Shown here in pieces: positions 41,073 to 49,682 of a stretch of DNA of 55,377 nucleotides. The DNA lies in assembly GCA_018715025.1 (NCBI GenBank), contig DVMK01000134.1, forward strand, positions 1 through 55,377. The letters run 5' to 3'. The notes under the pieces were generated by a model, which was not told where the DNA came from, did not search any database, and saw only the letters and a list, made by a program, of their open reading frames with translations. This stretch comes from Candidatus Caccousia avistercoris (GTDB lineage Bacteria > Bacillota > Clostridia > Oscillospirales > Acutalibacteraceae). Each line of letters begins with the position of its first letter. Positions within the stretch are counted from its first letter, which is position 1. The position numbers were made by a program, and so were the translations under genes.

Positions 41073-41833
41073 TGCAAGCCCTCCTCTACCATGCGGCAAA
41101 TTTCCCCGGCGGGGAGCCCTTCCTCCGCCGGGCGGCGGATGACCACCGGCACGGCGCCGCAGTCCGCCGCAGCCAGCAGCTTTTCCGGGAAGCCCCCGGC
41201 TTCCCCTGTCTCTTTGGTCACCAGCCAGCGTATGCGGTACTCCTGCAGAAACGCCCGGTTCAGGGCGCGGCTGAAGGGGCCCTGCAGGGCCAGAATATGG
41301 CCCCTGGGCAGGCCCAGGGACGCGCACCGCTCCACCGACTGGGCCATGGGAAGCACCCGGGCGTATACACGCTGGGAAAACCCGGGCAGCCCGGCGAAGA
41401 CGTCCATCTCCTTCGCGCCGGTGGTGAGCAGGATGTTCCCCTCCCGCTGCGCCAGCCAGCCGGCTGCTTCCCGGGCGTTTTCCACCAGGACACAGTCCTG
41501 CCAGCCGGGGAAGCTCCGCTCTTCCCGAAGAAGGCGCAGGCAGGGGATCCCCCTGGCCTGGCAGGCCTCCCGCAGGGTGCGGCTCACCTCAAGGGCGAAG
41601 GGATGGGTGGCGTCCACAGCCAGATCCCAGGGCTGCCCCTCCAGCAGGGCGGCGATTTCCTCCGGGTTTTTCCTCCCCTCCAGCACCTGCAGGGAGGAGG
41701 GGAGGCCTTCCAGCAGCTCCCGGCCGTAGCTGGTGGCCACGCACACGGTGACGGCAAGGCCGGGCAGGGCGGCCCAGCGCCGGCAGAGGGCCCGGCCCTC
41801 GGCGGTGCCGCCGAACAAAAGGACCCGCTTCAC
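41069..41833 (-). CDS. cbiJ: Precorrin-6A / cobalt-precorrin-6A reductase
   Basis: 254 residues. NADPH-dependent reduction of the corrin precursor. VLLFGGTAEGRALC at the N-terminus, AVDATHPFALEVS near residue 80 and a late WLVTKETGEAGGFPEK are family marks. The start is GTG 41833, overlapping the cbiH stop as GTGA. Confidence 0.93.
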   Translation of the reverse strand: MKRVLLFGGTAEGRALCRRWAALPGLAVTVCVATSYGRELLEGLPSSLQVLEGRKNPEEIAALLEGQPWDLAVDATHPFALEVSRTLREACQARGIPCLRLLREERSFPGWQDCVLVENAREAAGWLAQREGNILLTTGAKEMDVFAGLPGFSQRVYARVLPMAQSVERCASLGLPRGHILALQGPFSRALNRAFLQEYRIRWLVTKETGEAGGFPEKLLAAADCGAVPVVIRRPAEEGLPAGEICRMVEEGLQ

Positions 41834-42582
41834 CGGGAACGTTCCCCGCCGGGGGCCCCTGTCCGGTAGCCCCGGGGGGTCACCAGCTTCCCGCCCAGGC
41901 AGCGGGTGGCGCTGCTGCCCACAAACACGGTGGTGAACATGTCGGCCTGGGCCCCGGCCAGCTCTTCCAGGGTAAGCAGCCGGGCAGACTGGCCTTCCCG
42001 GCCCACGTTGCGCACCATGCCGCAGGCCGTTTCCGGCGCTTTGTGCCGCAGAAGGATCTGGCAGGCCATGCGCAGGTTGTCCGGCCGGTGGCGGCTGGCC
42101 GGGTTGTAGAGGCACAGCGCGAAGTCCGCCAGGGCGGCGGCTTCCAGACGGCGCTCAATCTGCTCCCATGGGGTGAGCAGGTCGCTCAGGCTCACCACCG
42201 CGAAATCGTGGGCCAGCGGCGCGCCCAGCAGGGCGGCCCCGCTGAGGGCGGCCGTCACCCCGGGAACGACCTCGATTTCCACCGGCGGATACTCCTGGGC
42301 CACCTCATACAGGAGGGAGGCCATGCCGTACACCCCTGCGTCCCCGCTGCAGACCAGGGCCACCGTGCGGCCCTTGAGGGCCTCCTCCACCGCCATGCGG
42401 CACCGCTCTGGCTCTTTGCGCATAGGGGTGGAAAGGCAGGGCTTGTCGGGGAATTCCTTCCGGATCAAATCAATATATACCTGATATCCAATCAATACGT
42501 CGCTTTCTCCGCAGGCCTGCCTGGCCCGCAGGGTCAGCCCGGCCGGATCCCCCGGCCCCAGGCCTACTGCGTAAATCTTCAT
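41830..42582 (-). CDS. cbiH: Precorrin-3B / cobalt-precorrin-3 C17-methyltransferase
   Basis: 250-residue SAM-dependent tetrapyrrole methylase that contracts the ring. MKIYAVGLGPGDP, GYQVYIDLI, VCSGDAGVYGMASLLYE and LYNPASRHRPD are hallmarks of CbiH/CobJ. Start 42582 has AAAGGG nine bases upstream, 32 bases after cbiG. Confidence 0.94.
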   Translation of the reverse strand: MKIYAVGLGPGDPAGLTLRARQACGESDVLIGYQVYIDLIRKEFPDKPCLSTPMRKEPERCRMAVEEALKGRTVALVCSGDAGVYGMASLLYEVAQEYPPVEIEVVPGVTAALSGAALLGAPLAHDFAVVSLSDLLTPWEQIERRLEAAALADFALCLYNPASRHRPDNLRMACQILLRHKAPETACGMVRNVGREGQSARLLTLEELAGAQADMFTTVFVGSSATRCLGGKLVTPRGYRTGAPGGERSR

Positions 42583-42614
42583 GGGACATTTCCCTTTCTT
42601 AAAATATATAAATC

Positions 42615-43670
42615 TTAAGTAACCTTCGCCCCAGGGCGCCGGGCAGGCTGCGCCTGCGGCCTGGGGGGCGTAAGCCGCACCGGGGCCAGGGCCAGGGCCA
42701 GCGTCACGCCGTTTTGACAAAATTTGGGAAGCCGGAGCTGCCCGCCCCCCAGCACCGCGCTGCGCTCGCACACGTTGTCTACCCCTACGGCAGACTGCAC
42801 GAACGGGGAGGCGTGGAAGCTGCCGGGGGCCCCGGCCAGCTGGGCGGCGGAAAAGAAGCGAAGGGGAAGGCCGCGGGCGCGGCAGAACTCCAGCAGGCCC
42901 GCTTCATCCCGTTTCACGTCAATGGTGCATACCTCCCGCAGGGAGGCCTCCTCCCACTGGTGAAGAGCCAGAAAGTCCTTCAGCGCCTGCTCAATGGCCT
43001 GGGCGCTGACCCCGCGGCGGCAGCCCACCCCCAGCAGGGCGGCCCTGGGCACCACCCGCAGGCAGGCGGGCCCGTCCCCCCGCCCGCAGCAGGTGACCCA
43101 TACCCGGGGCGCGCCGGGGGGCGGGCTGGCGGTAAAGCCGGGCGGCAGCGGCCCTTCCAGGGGAAAATCGCTGGAAAAGCCCACCGCCTCCCCGGCCAGC
43201 AAAGCCCCCGACACCAGCCGGATGGCCCCCTTGGGCAGCAGGGCGCAGCCGTTTTCCGCCGCCCACTGATCCGCCGCAAACAGGCCCCGGCCGTCGGTGG
43301 CGGTGGTGATTACCGGTTCGGCCCCGCACAGGGCCGCCACCTGCCCGGCCAGGCGGTTGGCCCCCCCGGCATGGCCGGAGAGGAGGGAGATGCAGTACCG
43401 GCCGTTTTCGTCCATGACCAGCACGGCAGGGTCAGAAAGCTTGGATTTCAAAAAAGGCGCAATGCAGCGGACGGCGATTCCCGCGGCCCCCAGGTACAGC
43501 AGGGCGTCCGCCTGGGCGAAGGCCTGCTCTGTCCACTGGGCGGCGGAACAGGAGCGTTCCCCAAACCCGGCGCACAGGGACATCTGCACCCCCAAGGGCT
43601 CCAGCCGGCCTATGAGCCCTTCCCCCAGGCGAAGGCCCCGGGCGGTGAAGGCAATGGCGGCCAGCTTCAT
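42615..43670 (-). CDS. cbiG: Cobalt-precorrin-5A hydrolase
   Basis: 351 residues. Opens the delta-lactone and releases acetaldehyde, a step specific to the anaerobic pathway. The N-terminal domain has LGAAGIAVRCIAPFL and LLSGHAGGANRLA; the C-terminal domain has GVGCRRGVSAQAIEQAL and QSAVGVDNVCERSA. Its presence shows the early-cobalt route. The final 20 residues are Pro/Arg-rich. The ATG overlaps the cbiF stop. Confidence 0.94.
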   Translation of the reverse strand: MKLAAIAFTARGLRLGEGLIGRLEPLGVQMSLCAGFGERSCSAAQWTEQAFAQADALLYLGAAGIAVRCIAPFLKSKLSDPAVLVMDENGRYCISLLSGHAGGANRLAGQVAALCGAEPVITTATDGRGLFAADQWAAENGCALLPKGAIRLVSGALLAGEAVGFSSDFPLEGPLPPGFTASPPPGAPRVWVTCCGRGDGPACLRVVPRAALLGVGCRRGVSAQAIEQALKDFLALHQWEEASLREVCTIDVKRDEAGLLEFCRARGLPLRFFSAAQLAGAPGSFHASPFVQSAVGVDNVCERSAVLGGGQLRLPKFCQNGVTLALALAPVRLTPPRPQAQPARRPGAKVT

Positions 43671-44425
43671 GGCTCCTGCCCCTTTCGGAACCCGGTGGTG
43701 AAGGCGGGGTGGTACAGCAGGCTGCGCTCCCCCTCCTCCCCCAGGAAACGGCCCACCAGCACCAGGGCCGTCTTTTCAATGCCGTTCTCACGGGCGGAAG
43801 CGGCAAGGGTACTCACCGTGCAGCGCACCACCTTTTCCTCCGGCCAGGTTGCCTTGTACACCAGGGCCGCCGGCGTTTCGGCCGGGTAGCCGCCGGCCAG
43901 AAGCTCCTGCTGGGCCTTTTCCAGAAGGCCGGCGCTGAGGAACAGCACCATAGAGGCCTGGTGGGCGGCCAGCGCGGAAAGCTCCTGCCCGGCGGGCACA
44001 GGGGTGCGCCCGGCCACGCGGGTGAGAATGACCGTCTGGCTGACCCCGGGTACGGTGTACTCTGCCTTTGCGGCGGCGGCCGCCCCGCAGAAGCTGCTCA
44101 CCCCGGGCACCACCTCATAGGCAATCCCGGCTGCATCCAGGGCGTCCATCTGTTCCCGGATCGCCCCGTACAGGCAGGGGTCGCCGGTGTGCAGGCGCAC
44201 GCACAGGCCGCCCTTCTTTTCGGCCTGCACCATGACCTCCACAATTTCCTCCAGCGTCATGCGGGCGCTGTCGTACAGGGCGCAGTCCGGCCTGCACGCC
44301 TCCAGCAGGGCGGGGTTCACCAGGCTGCCGGCGTAAACCACGCAGTCTGCCTGGCGCAGAAGCCTGTCCCCCCGCAGGGTGATCAAATCCGGCGCGCCGC
44401 TGCCCGCCCCTACAAAATAGATCAC
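43667..44425 (-). CDS. cbiF: Cobalt-precorrin-4 C11-methyltransferase
   Basis: 252-residue SAM-dependent methylase. It starts IYFVGAGSGAPDLITLRG. CVYAGSLVNPALLE-like sequence, RLHTGDPCLYGAI and EVVPGVSSFCGAAA are diagnostic. The start is GTG 44425 with AAAGGAGG seven bases upstream, overlapping the cbiL stop as GTGA. Confidence 0.95.
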   Translation of the reverse strand: MIYFVGAGSGAPDLITLRGDRLLRQADCVVYAGSLVNPALLEACRPDCALYDSARMTLEEIVEVMVQAEKKGGLCVRLHTGDPCLYGAIREQMDALDAAGIAYEVVPGVSSFCGAAAAAKAEYTVPGVSQTVILTRVAGRTPVPAGQELSALAAHQASMVLFLSAGLLEKAQQELLAGGYPAETPAALVYKATWPEEKVVRCTVSTLAASARENGIEKTALVLVGRFLGEEGERSLLYHPAFTTGFRKGQEP

Positions 44426-45168
44426 AGCTGCCCCTCCTTTTCCTCCGGCCACACCATGACGGTGGTGAAGTAGCCTGCGCTTTCGGTTTCACGGGTCATG
44501 GCGGGCACCATCCGCTCGCCGGGCAGGCCCACGTTTTCTGCCAGGGAGGAACGCTCCAGAAGGCCCAGCTCGTCCAGCCGGGCGCACAGCTCCGGCAGGG
44601 TGCGGCCGCTTTTCATAACCACCTTGCTGCCCGGCAGAGACAAGGCCTGCAGCGAACCCTCGTACCCGGCGGGAATAATGTGAAGGGGCTGGCGCATAGC
44701 GGTAAGGCTGCGGCCGAAGGAAGCGGCGGCCGCGCAGAAGCTGGGCACCCCGGGCACCACCTGCACCGGAAGGCCGGCCTTCTTCACCCTGGCCAGCACA
44801 TAGCTGAAGGTGGAGTAGAGGGAGGCGTCCCCCAGGCTGGGCATAGCCACGTCGCTGCCCGCCCGAAGCTCTGCCATGACGGCCCCGGCCGCTTCGTCGT
44901 GGTACCGGCGCAGGGCCTCCTTCTCCTTCGTCATGGGGAACAGAAGCGGCAGCAGGCGCTTCCCTTCCAAATCCACGCCGGCCCGGCGGACAATGTCCAG
45001 GGCCAGGCTGTTTTCCCCCCGTGTTCTGGGGTAAGCGACCACGGGGCAGCGTTCCAGCACGCGGATTGCTTTTATGGTGAGAAGCTCTGGGTCGCCCGGG
45101 CCCACCCCTACCCCGAACAGCGTGCCGGGGGCGGTGGATTTGGCTTCCTGATTGATTTCCTGATTCAT
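44422..45168 (-). CDS. cbiL: Precorrin-2 / cobalt-factor II C20-methyltransferase
   Basis: 248-residue SAM-dependent methylase, first of the ring methylations in this operon. LFGVGVGPGDPELLTIKA, LGDASLYSTFSYVL and VVPGVPSFCAAAA are family motifs. The ATG overlaps the cbiD stop. Confidence 0.95.
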   Translation of the reverse strand: MNQEINQEAKSTAPGTLFGVGVGPGDPELLTIKAIRVLERCPVVAYPRTRGENSLALDIVRRAGVDLEGKRLLPLLFPMTKEKEALRRYHDEAAGAVMAELRAGSDVAMPSLGDASLYSTFSYVLARVKKAGLPVQVVPGVPSFCAAAASFGRSLTAMRQPLHIIPAGYEGSLQALSLPGSKVVMKSGRTLPELCARLDELGLLERSSLAENVGLPGERMVPAMTRETESAGYFTTVMVWPEEKEGQL

Positions 45169-46316
45169 AAAGAGAACTCCTTTCCGGCTTCCGGCCCAAG
45201 GCGGTGCAGAAGCTGCCCCGCGGCGGGCGTCATGCCGAGAAATCCGTATTTGTCATGGTAGAAAAGGAGGCCGGCCTCCAGCCGGCCGGCGGCCCGCCGT
45301 TCCACCGCCGCGCCGGCAGCCCTCAGCAGGGAGGCGGTCACGGCCTGCAGCAGCCCCTTCTCCTGCAGAAGGGCGAGGGCCGCGTCGGTGGTGGGGCAGG
45401 CCATGAGGGCGGCGGCATCCTCCCGGCCCGCCCCGGCCAAAGCGGCGTGGGCGGTCAGGATTTCCATGCGCCCGTCCCCATAGCGGGAATGGGTGTTCAT
45501 AACCCCGGCGGCAAGCTTTACAAATTTCCCCACATGGCCTGCCAGAAGCAGGCCGGAAAATCCCAGGGAAGCGGCCAAATCGATGGTATCCCCCACGAAA
45601 TTGGAGCACTTCACCGGGGAAAGCCCCCGCAGGGAGGGGAAGGAGTGCAGGAACGCCTCCCCGTAGTTGCCCGGCACCGCCACAGCCGTGCTTTCCCCGG
45701 CGGCGCGGCGCACCGAAAGCTCTGCCCGGATGGTGGCCACCAGGGCCTGGTCGCTCATAGGCTCTACAATGCCGGTGGTGCCCAGCACGGAAAGCCCCCC
45801 CACAATGCCCAGCCTGGGGTTGAAGGTTCTGGCGGCCAGCTGTTCCCCGCCGGGGATAGACACCGTCACCAGGGCGTTGGGCTCCAGGCCGCCCTCCTCC
45901 AGGGCCTGGGCGGCCGCCTGGGCGATCATGCGCCGGGGCACCCGGTTGATGGCCGCCGCCCCCACGGGCTGGTCCAGCCCCGGCAGGGTGACGCGCCCCA
46001 CCCCTTCGCCCCCCTCCACCCGGATGCCGGGCTGGGAGGACAGGCGCACCGACGCGTACACCAGAACGCCGTCGGTAATGTCAGGATCGTCGCCTGCGTC
46101 CTTCCGCACCGCGCAGGAGGCTTCCCCCTGGGAAAGGCGGGCTTCCAGCACCCTGGCAGACACCGCGACCCCCTTGGGCACGGTGAGACTTACGGTTTCC
46201 AGGGGGCGGCCCGCCAGCAGGCTGGCCGCCGCCCGGGCCGCCAGCGCCGCGCAGGACCCGGTGGTGACGCCGCAGCGCATGGGCTTTCCGTCTTTTTCTA
46301 TCACCATTTCCCGCAC
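45165..46316 (-). CDS. cbiD: Cobalt-precorrin-5B C1-methyltransferase
   Basis: 383 residues. C-1 methylation in the anaerobic pathway. RCGVTTGSCAALAARAA at the N-terminus, GLSVLGTTGIVEPMS in the middle and GHVGKFVKLAAGVMNTHS are typical. The start is GTG 46316 with AAGGGGG eight bases upstream. It is the first gene of the operon, directly after the riboswitch and its terminator. Confidence 0.94.
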   Translation of the reverse strand: MREMVIEKDGKPMRCGVTTGSCAALAARAAASLLAGRPLETVSLTVPKGVAVSARVLEARLSQGEASCAVRKDAGDDPDITDGVLVYASVRLSSQPGIRVEGGEGVGRVTLPGLDQPVGAAAINRVPRRMIAQAAAQALEEGGLEPNALVTVSIPGGEQLAARTFNPRLGIVGGLSVLGTTGIVEPMSDQALVATIRAELSVRRAAGESTAVAVPGNYGEAFLHSFPSLRGLSPVKCSNFVGDTIDLAASLGFSGLLLAGHVGKFVKLAAGVMNTHSRYGDGRMEILTAHAALAGAGREDAAALMACPTTDAALALLQEKGLLQAVTASLLRAAGAAVERRAAGRLEAGLLFYHDKYGFLGMTPAAGQLLHRLGPEAGKEFSL

Positions 46317-46341
46317 AGGCGGTTCCCCCTTCCTGAAAAAC

Positions 46342-46372
46342 AAAAAAAGCCTGCGGCCCAAAGGACGCAGGC
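46342..46372 (-). terminator. Riboswitch-linked intrinsic terminator before cbiD
   Basis: Minus strand: GCCTGCG stem, loop, CGCAGGC, then TTTTTTTG. It lies between the aptamer and the cbiD ribosome site, as expected for an attenuating expression platform. Confidence 0.85.
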
Positions 46373-46437
46373 GTACAAAGGCAGAGGGAACCCCCTGTAC
46401 CGGCACGCTTTCCGTCCTCCGCGGAGCGTTTGCTCAC

Positions 46438-46622
46438 ACAGCCGGGCAGGTTTTCTGGCTGGAAGGCGCTGTAAGCGCCCGAAGCTTCCCTTTCTGCCGG
46501 GGCCTTCCCGCGCAGCGCGCAGTGACCGTTCCGGCCGGAAGCTTCTCACAGCGGCGGGACCGCGCGGGATTTTCACCCGCTTCCCTATTATCCCGCGCAT
46601 ACGCGCAGGCACCCGGCTTGTC
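46438..46622 (-). ncRNA. Cobalamin riboswitch aptamer controlling the cbi/cob operon
   Basis: Minus strand: P1 strand GCCGGG near 46615 pairs with CCCGGC near 46441. In between lie the conserved GGGTGCCTG, GGGAAGCGGGTGAAAATCC core, CCGCCGCTGTGA, and the B12 box GCCAGAAAACCTGCC at 46444-46458. It binds adenosyl- or aquocobalamin and would favour the downstream terminator when B12 is abundant. Confidence 0.95.
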
Positions 46623-46643
46623 TATGAATGCTTTCCAAGGCTA

Positions 46644-46672
46644 ATCTTACCCTACCCTGTAGGGCTTGTCAA
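46644..46672 (-). promoter_or_regulatory. Promoter of the cobalamin operon
   Basis: Minus strand: perfect TTGACA (46667-46672), 17-base spacer, TAAGAT (46644-46649), about 20 bases before the riboswitch. Confidence 0.9.
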
Positions 46673-46676
46673 TGCG

Positions 46677-46694
46677 GCGAAAAAATTTTTTCGC
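46677..46694. repeat. 18-base perfect A/T-core palindrome upstream of the B12 promoter
   Basis: GCG, six A, six T, CGC: a perfect palindrome whose edge lies four bases upstream of the -35 box. It could act as an UP element for RNA polymerase or as a dimer-binding site. Confidence 0.5.
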
Positions 46695-46979
46695 ATGACT
46701 GCGGGGCGAAAGGCGCTCTCACCCCGCCTTTTTCAGGAAAAGATGGATAAATTTGGAAAATCGTTCCTCTTCCCTGGAATCACGGGGATCATATTATGTA
46801 TTATCACCAAAATATCAGGGTATATTTTTTCAAAAAAAAGAAAATCCATCACCGATTCTTCACATTTTCATGATAGAATGATAAGGAAGAGAATTTTTGG
46901 GATGGTGTTCCCGGTTTTATGAATAAGCGCGGGAGCTCCCCGGCGTTCAAGCATTATGTGAATATTGGAGGAAATTTTC
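46695..46979. other. AT-rich intergenic region before the flavodoxin-like gene
   Basis: Spacer between the B12 promoter (minus) and the gene at 46980 (plus). Runs of A and T and boxes such as TATTAT near 46792 and TAGAAT near 46874 are present, but no -35/-10 pair with good spacing stands out. I see no conserved ORF here. Confidence 0.4.
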
Positions 46980-47405
46980 ATGAAAGCGAAGTCTCTGCAT
47001 TTTTCCAAAAGCGGTTCCGTACAGCCCATTGCTTCTGAGCTGGGCCGCGTGTACCAGTGCGTGTGCGACCAAATCCCCCCCGCCTACCCCTGCGAGGGCG
47101 AAAAGGTTGTGTTTGTGGGCGTTGAAATGAACGGCAAGCTGCCCGGCCCGGTGGATCATTTCTGCAAGGATTTGACCCCCGCCCGCGCGCAGAACGTCGC
47201 TTTTTATGTTCTGAACGGAAGCGGCAACACCTCCGGCCTGGACGACATCACAAAGGCTCTGGAGGGCAAGGGCGTGCATGTGGTGCCCGACGTGAAGGCC
47301 GTAACGGTAAAGAGTTCCCTCTTTAAAAAGGGACGCCCCACCGACGCCGATGTGAAGGCCGTTGTGGACTGGGCCCAGAAGGTCATTGACAAGGATTTGA
47401 AATAA
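46980..47405 (+). CDS. Flavodoxin-like protein
   Basis: 141 residues, cytosolic. Alternating strand-helix pattern with KVVFVGVEMNGKLP, then NVAFYVLNGSGNTSGLDDI and VHVVPDVKAVTVKSSLFKKGRPTDAD fits short flavodoxin-fold proteins annotated in Clostridia. The usual FMN phosphate loop (T/S-x-T-G-N-T) is not at the N-terminus, so flavin binding is doubtful. GGAGG lies seven bases before the ATG. It is monocistronic with a strong terminator. Confidence 0.6.
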   Translation: MKAKSLHFSKSGSVQPIASELGRVYQCVCDQIPPAYPCEGEKVVFVGVEMNGKLPGPVDHFCKDLTPARAQNVAFYVLNGSGNTSGLDDITKALEGKGVHVVPDVKAVTVKSSLFKKGRPTDADVKAVVDWAQKVIDKDLK

Positions 47406-47434
47406 ATCCGCCGCGCTTTCAAAAAAGACAAGAG

Positions 47435-47470
47435 CAGCCTGACAGGCGACGGGCCTGTCAGGCTGTTTTC
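47435..47470 (+). terminator. Terminator of the flavodoxin-like gene
   Basis: Perfect 13-base stem CAGCCTGACAGGC/GCCTGTCAGGCTG with a five-base loop, followed by TTTTCTG. The same hairpin may also end the convergent mgtC-type transcript. The stretch to 47547 holds nothing else I can support. Confidence 0.85.
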
Positions 47471-47547
47471 TGTCTGGGGAAACTAGGCGGTTATCAGGAA
47501 GCTGGCGGGGCGCTTTGGGCGCGGTTCCTCACGGCGGAAAGCTGCCC

Positions 47548-48279
47548 TCACCCAACCGGCGCGCAGTGGACGCTGCCCACCTCCCTCGCTTCCAGAAAGA
47601 AACGGAGCTCTTCCAGGGCCAGCTCATGGGGAGAACGGACGGTAAGGTCGTAATCTGCCCCGCCGTTTTCCAAGCGGGATATTTTGCTTTCCACCACCTG
47701 AACCCTCTGCTTTTTCAAATATTGGGCAAGCTTCTCCTGGAACCCCTCTTCCGCTTCCACAGTTACGGTGAACTGCAGGCGGCTTGTCACCAGCGCGTCC
47801 GCCCCTACGGGGAAACGGTGCATCAGAAGCTGCAGCAGAATAACGGTGAGCACCGTAAAAATCCCAACCACATACATCCCGGCCCCAATGGCCAGCCCTA
47901 TGCCCGCCGTGGCCCAAATGCCCGCCGCCGTGGTAAGCCCCTTGACAGCCCCGCCGTTTTTGAAGATGATTCCCGCGCCCAGGAAGCTGATGCCGCTGAC
48001 CACCTGGGCCGCCACCCGGGCCGGGTCGGCCCCCCTGGTGCCGGAAAACACCTGGCCTGCGGCAGAGGTAAGGTCCGCGAAGCCGTATTTTGACACAATC
48101 ATCAAAAGCGCGGCGGCGCAGCACACAATCACATGGGTGCGGATTCCCGCTTCCTTCAGCCGTTTGCTCCGCTCCAGCCCAATGCAGCCGCCGCACAGGC
48201 AGGCCGTCAGGATGCGAAGGAAGAAGTCCAGCTCCTGCATGGCGGAAAACTGGCTGTTCAGGTACTCTGCCAGCGTCAC
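47548..48279 (-). CDS. MgtC/SapB-family membrane protein
   Basis: 243 residues. Four or five N-terminal helices (about 18-150) carry the family signature: GGCIGLERSKRLKEAGIRTH, SGISFLGAGIIFKNGG and KGLTTAAGIWATAGIGLAIGAG. A soluble C-terminal ACT-like domain (about 160-235) follows. Family members affect Mg homeostasis and F-ATPase activity in pathogens; the role in commensals is not established. The start is GTG 48279, overlapping the stop of a 55-codon ORF (GTGA) and so probably translated by coupling; no separate ribosome site is seen. Confidence 0.9.
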   Translation of the reverse strand: MTLAEYLNSQFSAMQELDFFLRILTACLCGGCIGLERSKRLKEAGIRTHVIVCCAAALLMIVSKYGFADLTSAAGQVFSGTRGADPARVAAQVVSGISFLGAGIIFKNGGAVKGLTTAAGIWATAGIGLAIGAGMYVVGIFTVLTVILLQLLMHRFPVGADALVTSRLQFTVTVEAEEGFQEKLAQYLKKQRVQVVESKISRLENGGADYDLTVRSPHELALEELRFFLEAREVGSVHCAPVG

Positions 48280-48443
48280 GGCTCTGCGCCCCCTTCCCCC
48301 TCCGCCGCCTGCTGTACCGGCTCAGGTTCCGTCTCCTTCTGCCAAAACGGCGGATCCTCCGGCACCGGGCGCCGCCGGAAAAGCCGTAGCGCCTGCTGCA
48401 TGGCAAGGGAATCGTACCGGCCTGTATCCCTTCTCCACTCCAT
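48276..48443 (-). CDS. Small 55-residue protein translationally coupled to the MgtC-family gene
   Basis: Unrecognised small ORF: MEWRRDTGRYDSL, basic middle RLFRRRPVPEDPPFWQKE, acidic Glu-rich tail. GGGAGG sits six bases before the ATG, a better ribosome site than the MgtC-family gene has. Its TGA overlaps that gene's GTG by two bases. There is no membrane segment. It lies first in the unit, facing the LysR gene. It may be a real protein or a translated leader that delivers ribosomes to the next start. Confidence 0.6.
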   Translation of the reverse strand: MEWRRDTGRYDSLAMQQALRLFRRRPVPEDPPFWQKETEPEPVQQAAEGEGGAEP

Positions 48444-48493
48444 TGCAATCCTCCCTTTCCTATTTAAATGATTCCCCCATTATAGCGGGTTTG

Positions 48494-48502
48494 TGATATA
48501 AT
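48494..48502 (+). promoter_or_regulatory. Extended -10 promoter of the LysR gene
   Basis: TG at 48494-48495, one base, then TATAAT (48497-48502). No clear -35 box at the right distance. Confidence 0.6.
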
Positions 48503-48553
48503 GTAAAATAAAGATTTTATTTCTACTGATAATTTTTTATTATGGAGGCGCTT

Positions 48554-49456
48554 ATGCTGGACACAAAGCTGTATTCCCTGCTGAAGGTGTACGAGTGCGG
48601 CAGCTTCGGCGCGGCGGCCAAAAAGCTTTCGATTACGCAGCCCGCCGTCAGCCACCACATCAAGGCTCTGGAGGAGGAGCTGGGCGTATGCCTCTTCGAC
48701 CGCCAAAGCGGCGGTATTATCGTCACCAGGGAGGGGGAGGCGGTCATTAAATGCGCCAAAAAAATGCTGGGCCTGTACAACGGCCTGCGGCAGGATCTGC
48801 AGGACGGCCGCAGTTTGGTTTCTCACCTTACGGTGGGGGTGACCCACACGGCGGAAAGCAACCCCATTGCGGAGGCGCTGGCCATGTACTGCGACCAGAA
48901 CGACGACGTTACCATTAAAATAATTACTGGATCCATTAAAAATCTTTATAATAAGCTGAAATCCTATGAGGTGGATTTGGCCGTTGTGGAGGGAAGAATC
49001 CCGGATCCGGGCATCCACTACCTCCCCTTGGGGACAGATTCGCTGGTGCTGGCCGTTTCCGCCCGGCATCCCTTTGCAGGGCGGAACATGGTCACGCTGA
49101 ACGAGCTAAAGCGGGAACGGATGATCCTGCGGCTGCCGAATTCCGGCACGCGGAACCTGTTCACCGCAAATTTGGAAAGCAATAACCTGAGCATTTACGA
49201 TTTCAACGTGGTGCTGGAGCTGGACAACATCGCCACCATCAAGGAGCTCATCCGCCAGGGCTTCGGGGTTTCCATCCTGCCGAAAAGCGTTTGCCTGAAC
49301 GAGCTGAAAACCGGCGAAATCGCCGTTCTGCCCGTGGAAAACCTTTCCATGATGCGGGAGATCAACCTGGCTTACCAGAAGGAGTTTTCCCAGGTGGATG
49401 TGCTGCGGGGCATTGCAGACTGCTACCACGACGCGCTCCGCTCCTACTTTAAATAG
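48554..49456 (+). CDS. LysR-family transcriptional regulator
   Basis: 300 residues: winged HTH (about 1-60, SFGAAAKKLSITQPAVSHHIKALE) and a periplasmic-binding-protein-like effector domain (about 88-300). The ATG at 48554 is chosen over 48542 because GGAGG lies five bases before it. It faces the MgtC-family unit, the classic divergent LysR arrangement, so that unit is a likely target. Effector unknown. Confidence 0.92.
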   Translation: MLDTKLYSLLKVYECGSFGAAAKKLSITQPAVSHHIKALEEELGVCLFDRQSGGIIVTREGEAVIKCAKKMLGLYNGLRQDLQDGRSLVSHLTVGVTHTAESNPIAEALAMYCDQNDDVTIKIITGSIKNLYNKLKSYEVDLAVVEGRIPDPGIHYLPLGTDSLVLAVSARHPFAGRNMVTLNELKRERMILRLPNSGTRNLFTANLESNNLSIYDFNVVLELDNIATIKELIRQGFGVSILPKSVCLNELKTGEIAVLPVENLSMMREINLAYQKEFSQVDVLRGIADCYHDALRSYFK

Positions 49457-49529
49457 CCGCCGGCGCCCGTTTCCTGCCCGCCGCAAAAACAGGGGCGGCA
49501 ATTTTCTGCCCCGGCGGGGCGCGGCGGTA

Positions 49530-49558
49530 ATGACAGGCCACAGAAGGTGTGATATAAT
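49530..49558 (+). promoter_or_regulatory. Promoter of the polA operon
   Basis: ATGACA (49530-49535), 17-base spacer, TATAAT (49553-49558) directly preceded by TGA, giving an extended -10. Confidence 0.8.
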
Positions 49559-49682
49559 AGCCGCAGAAGACTGCGCCGCGGGTCAAAATTCCCCGCCGGA
49601 GGCGCTGAGGAACTTGCCAGAACCGCGGCAAAAACGCGGGCCTTCCGCCTGCGTTCCCCGCCCAGCCCTGGGCCGCGGGATG

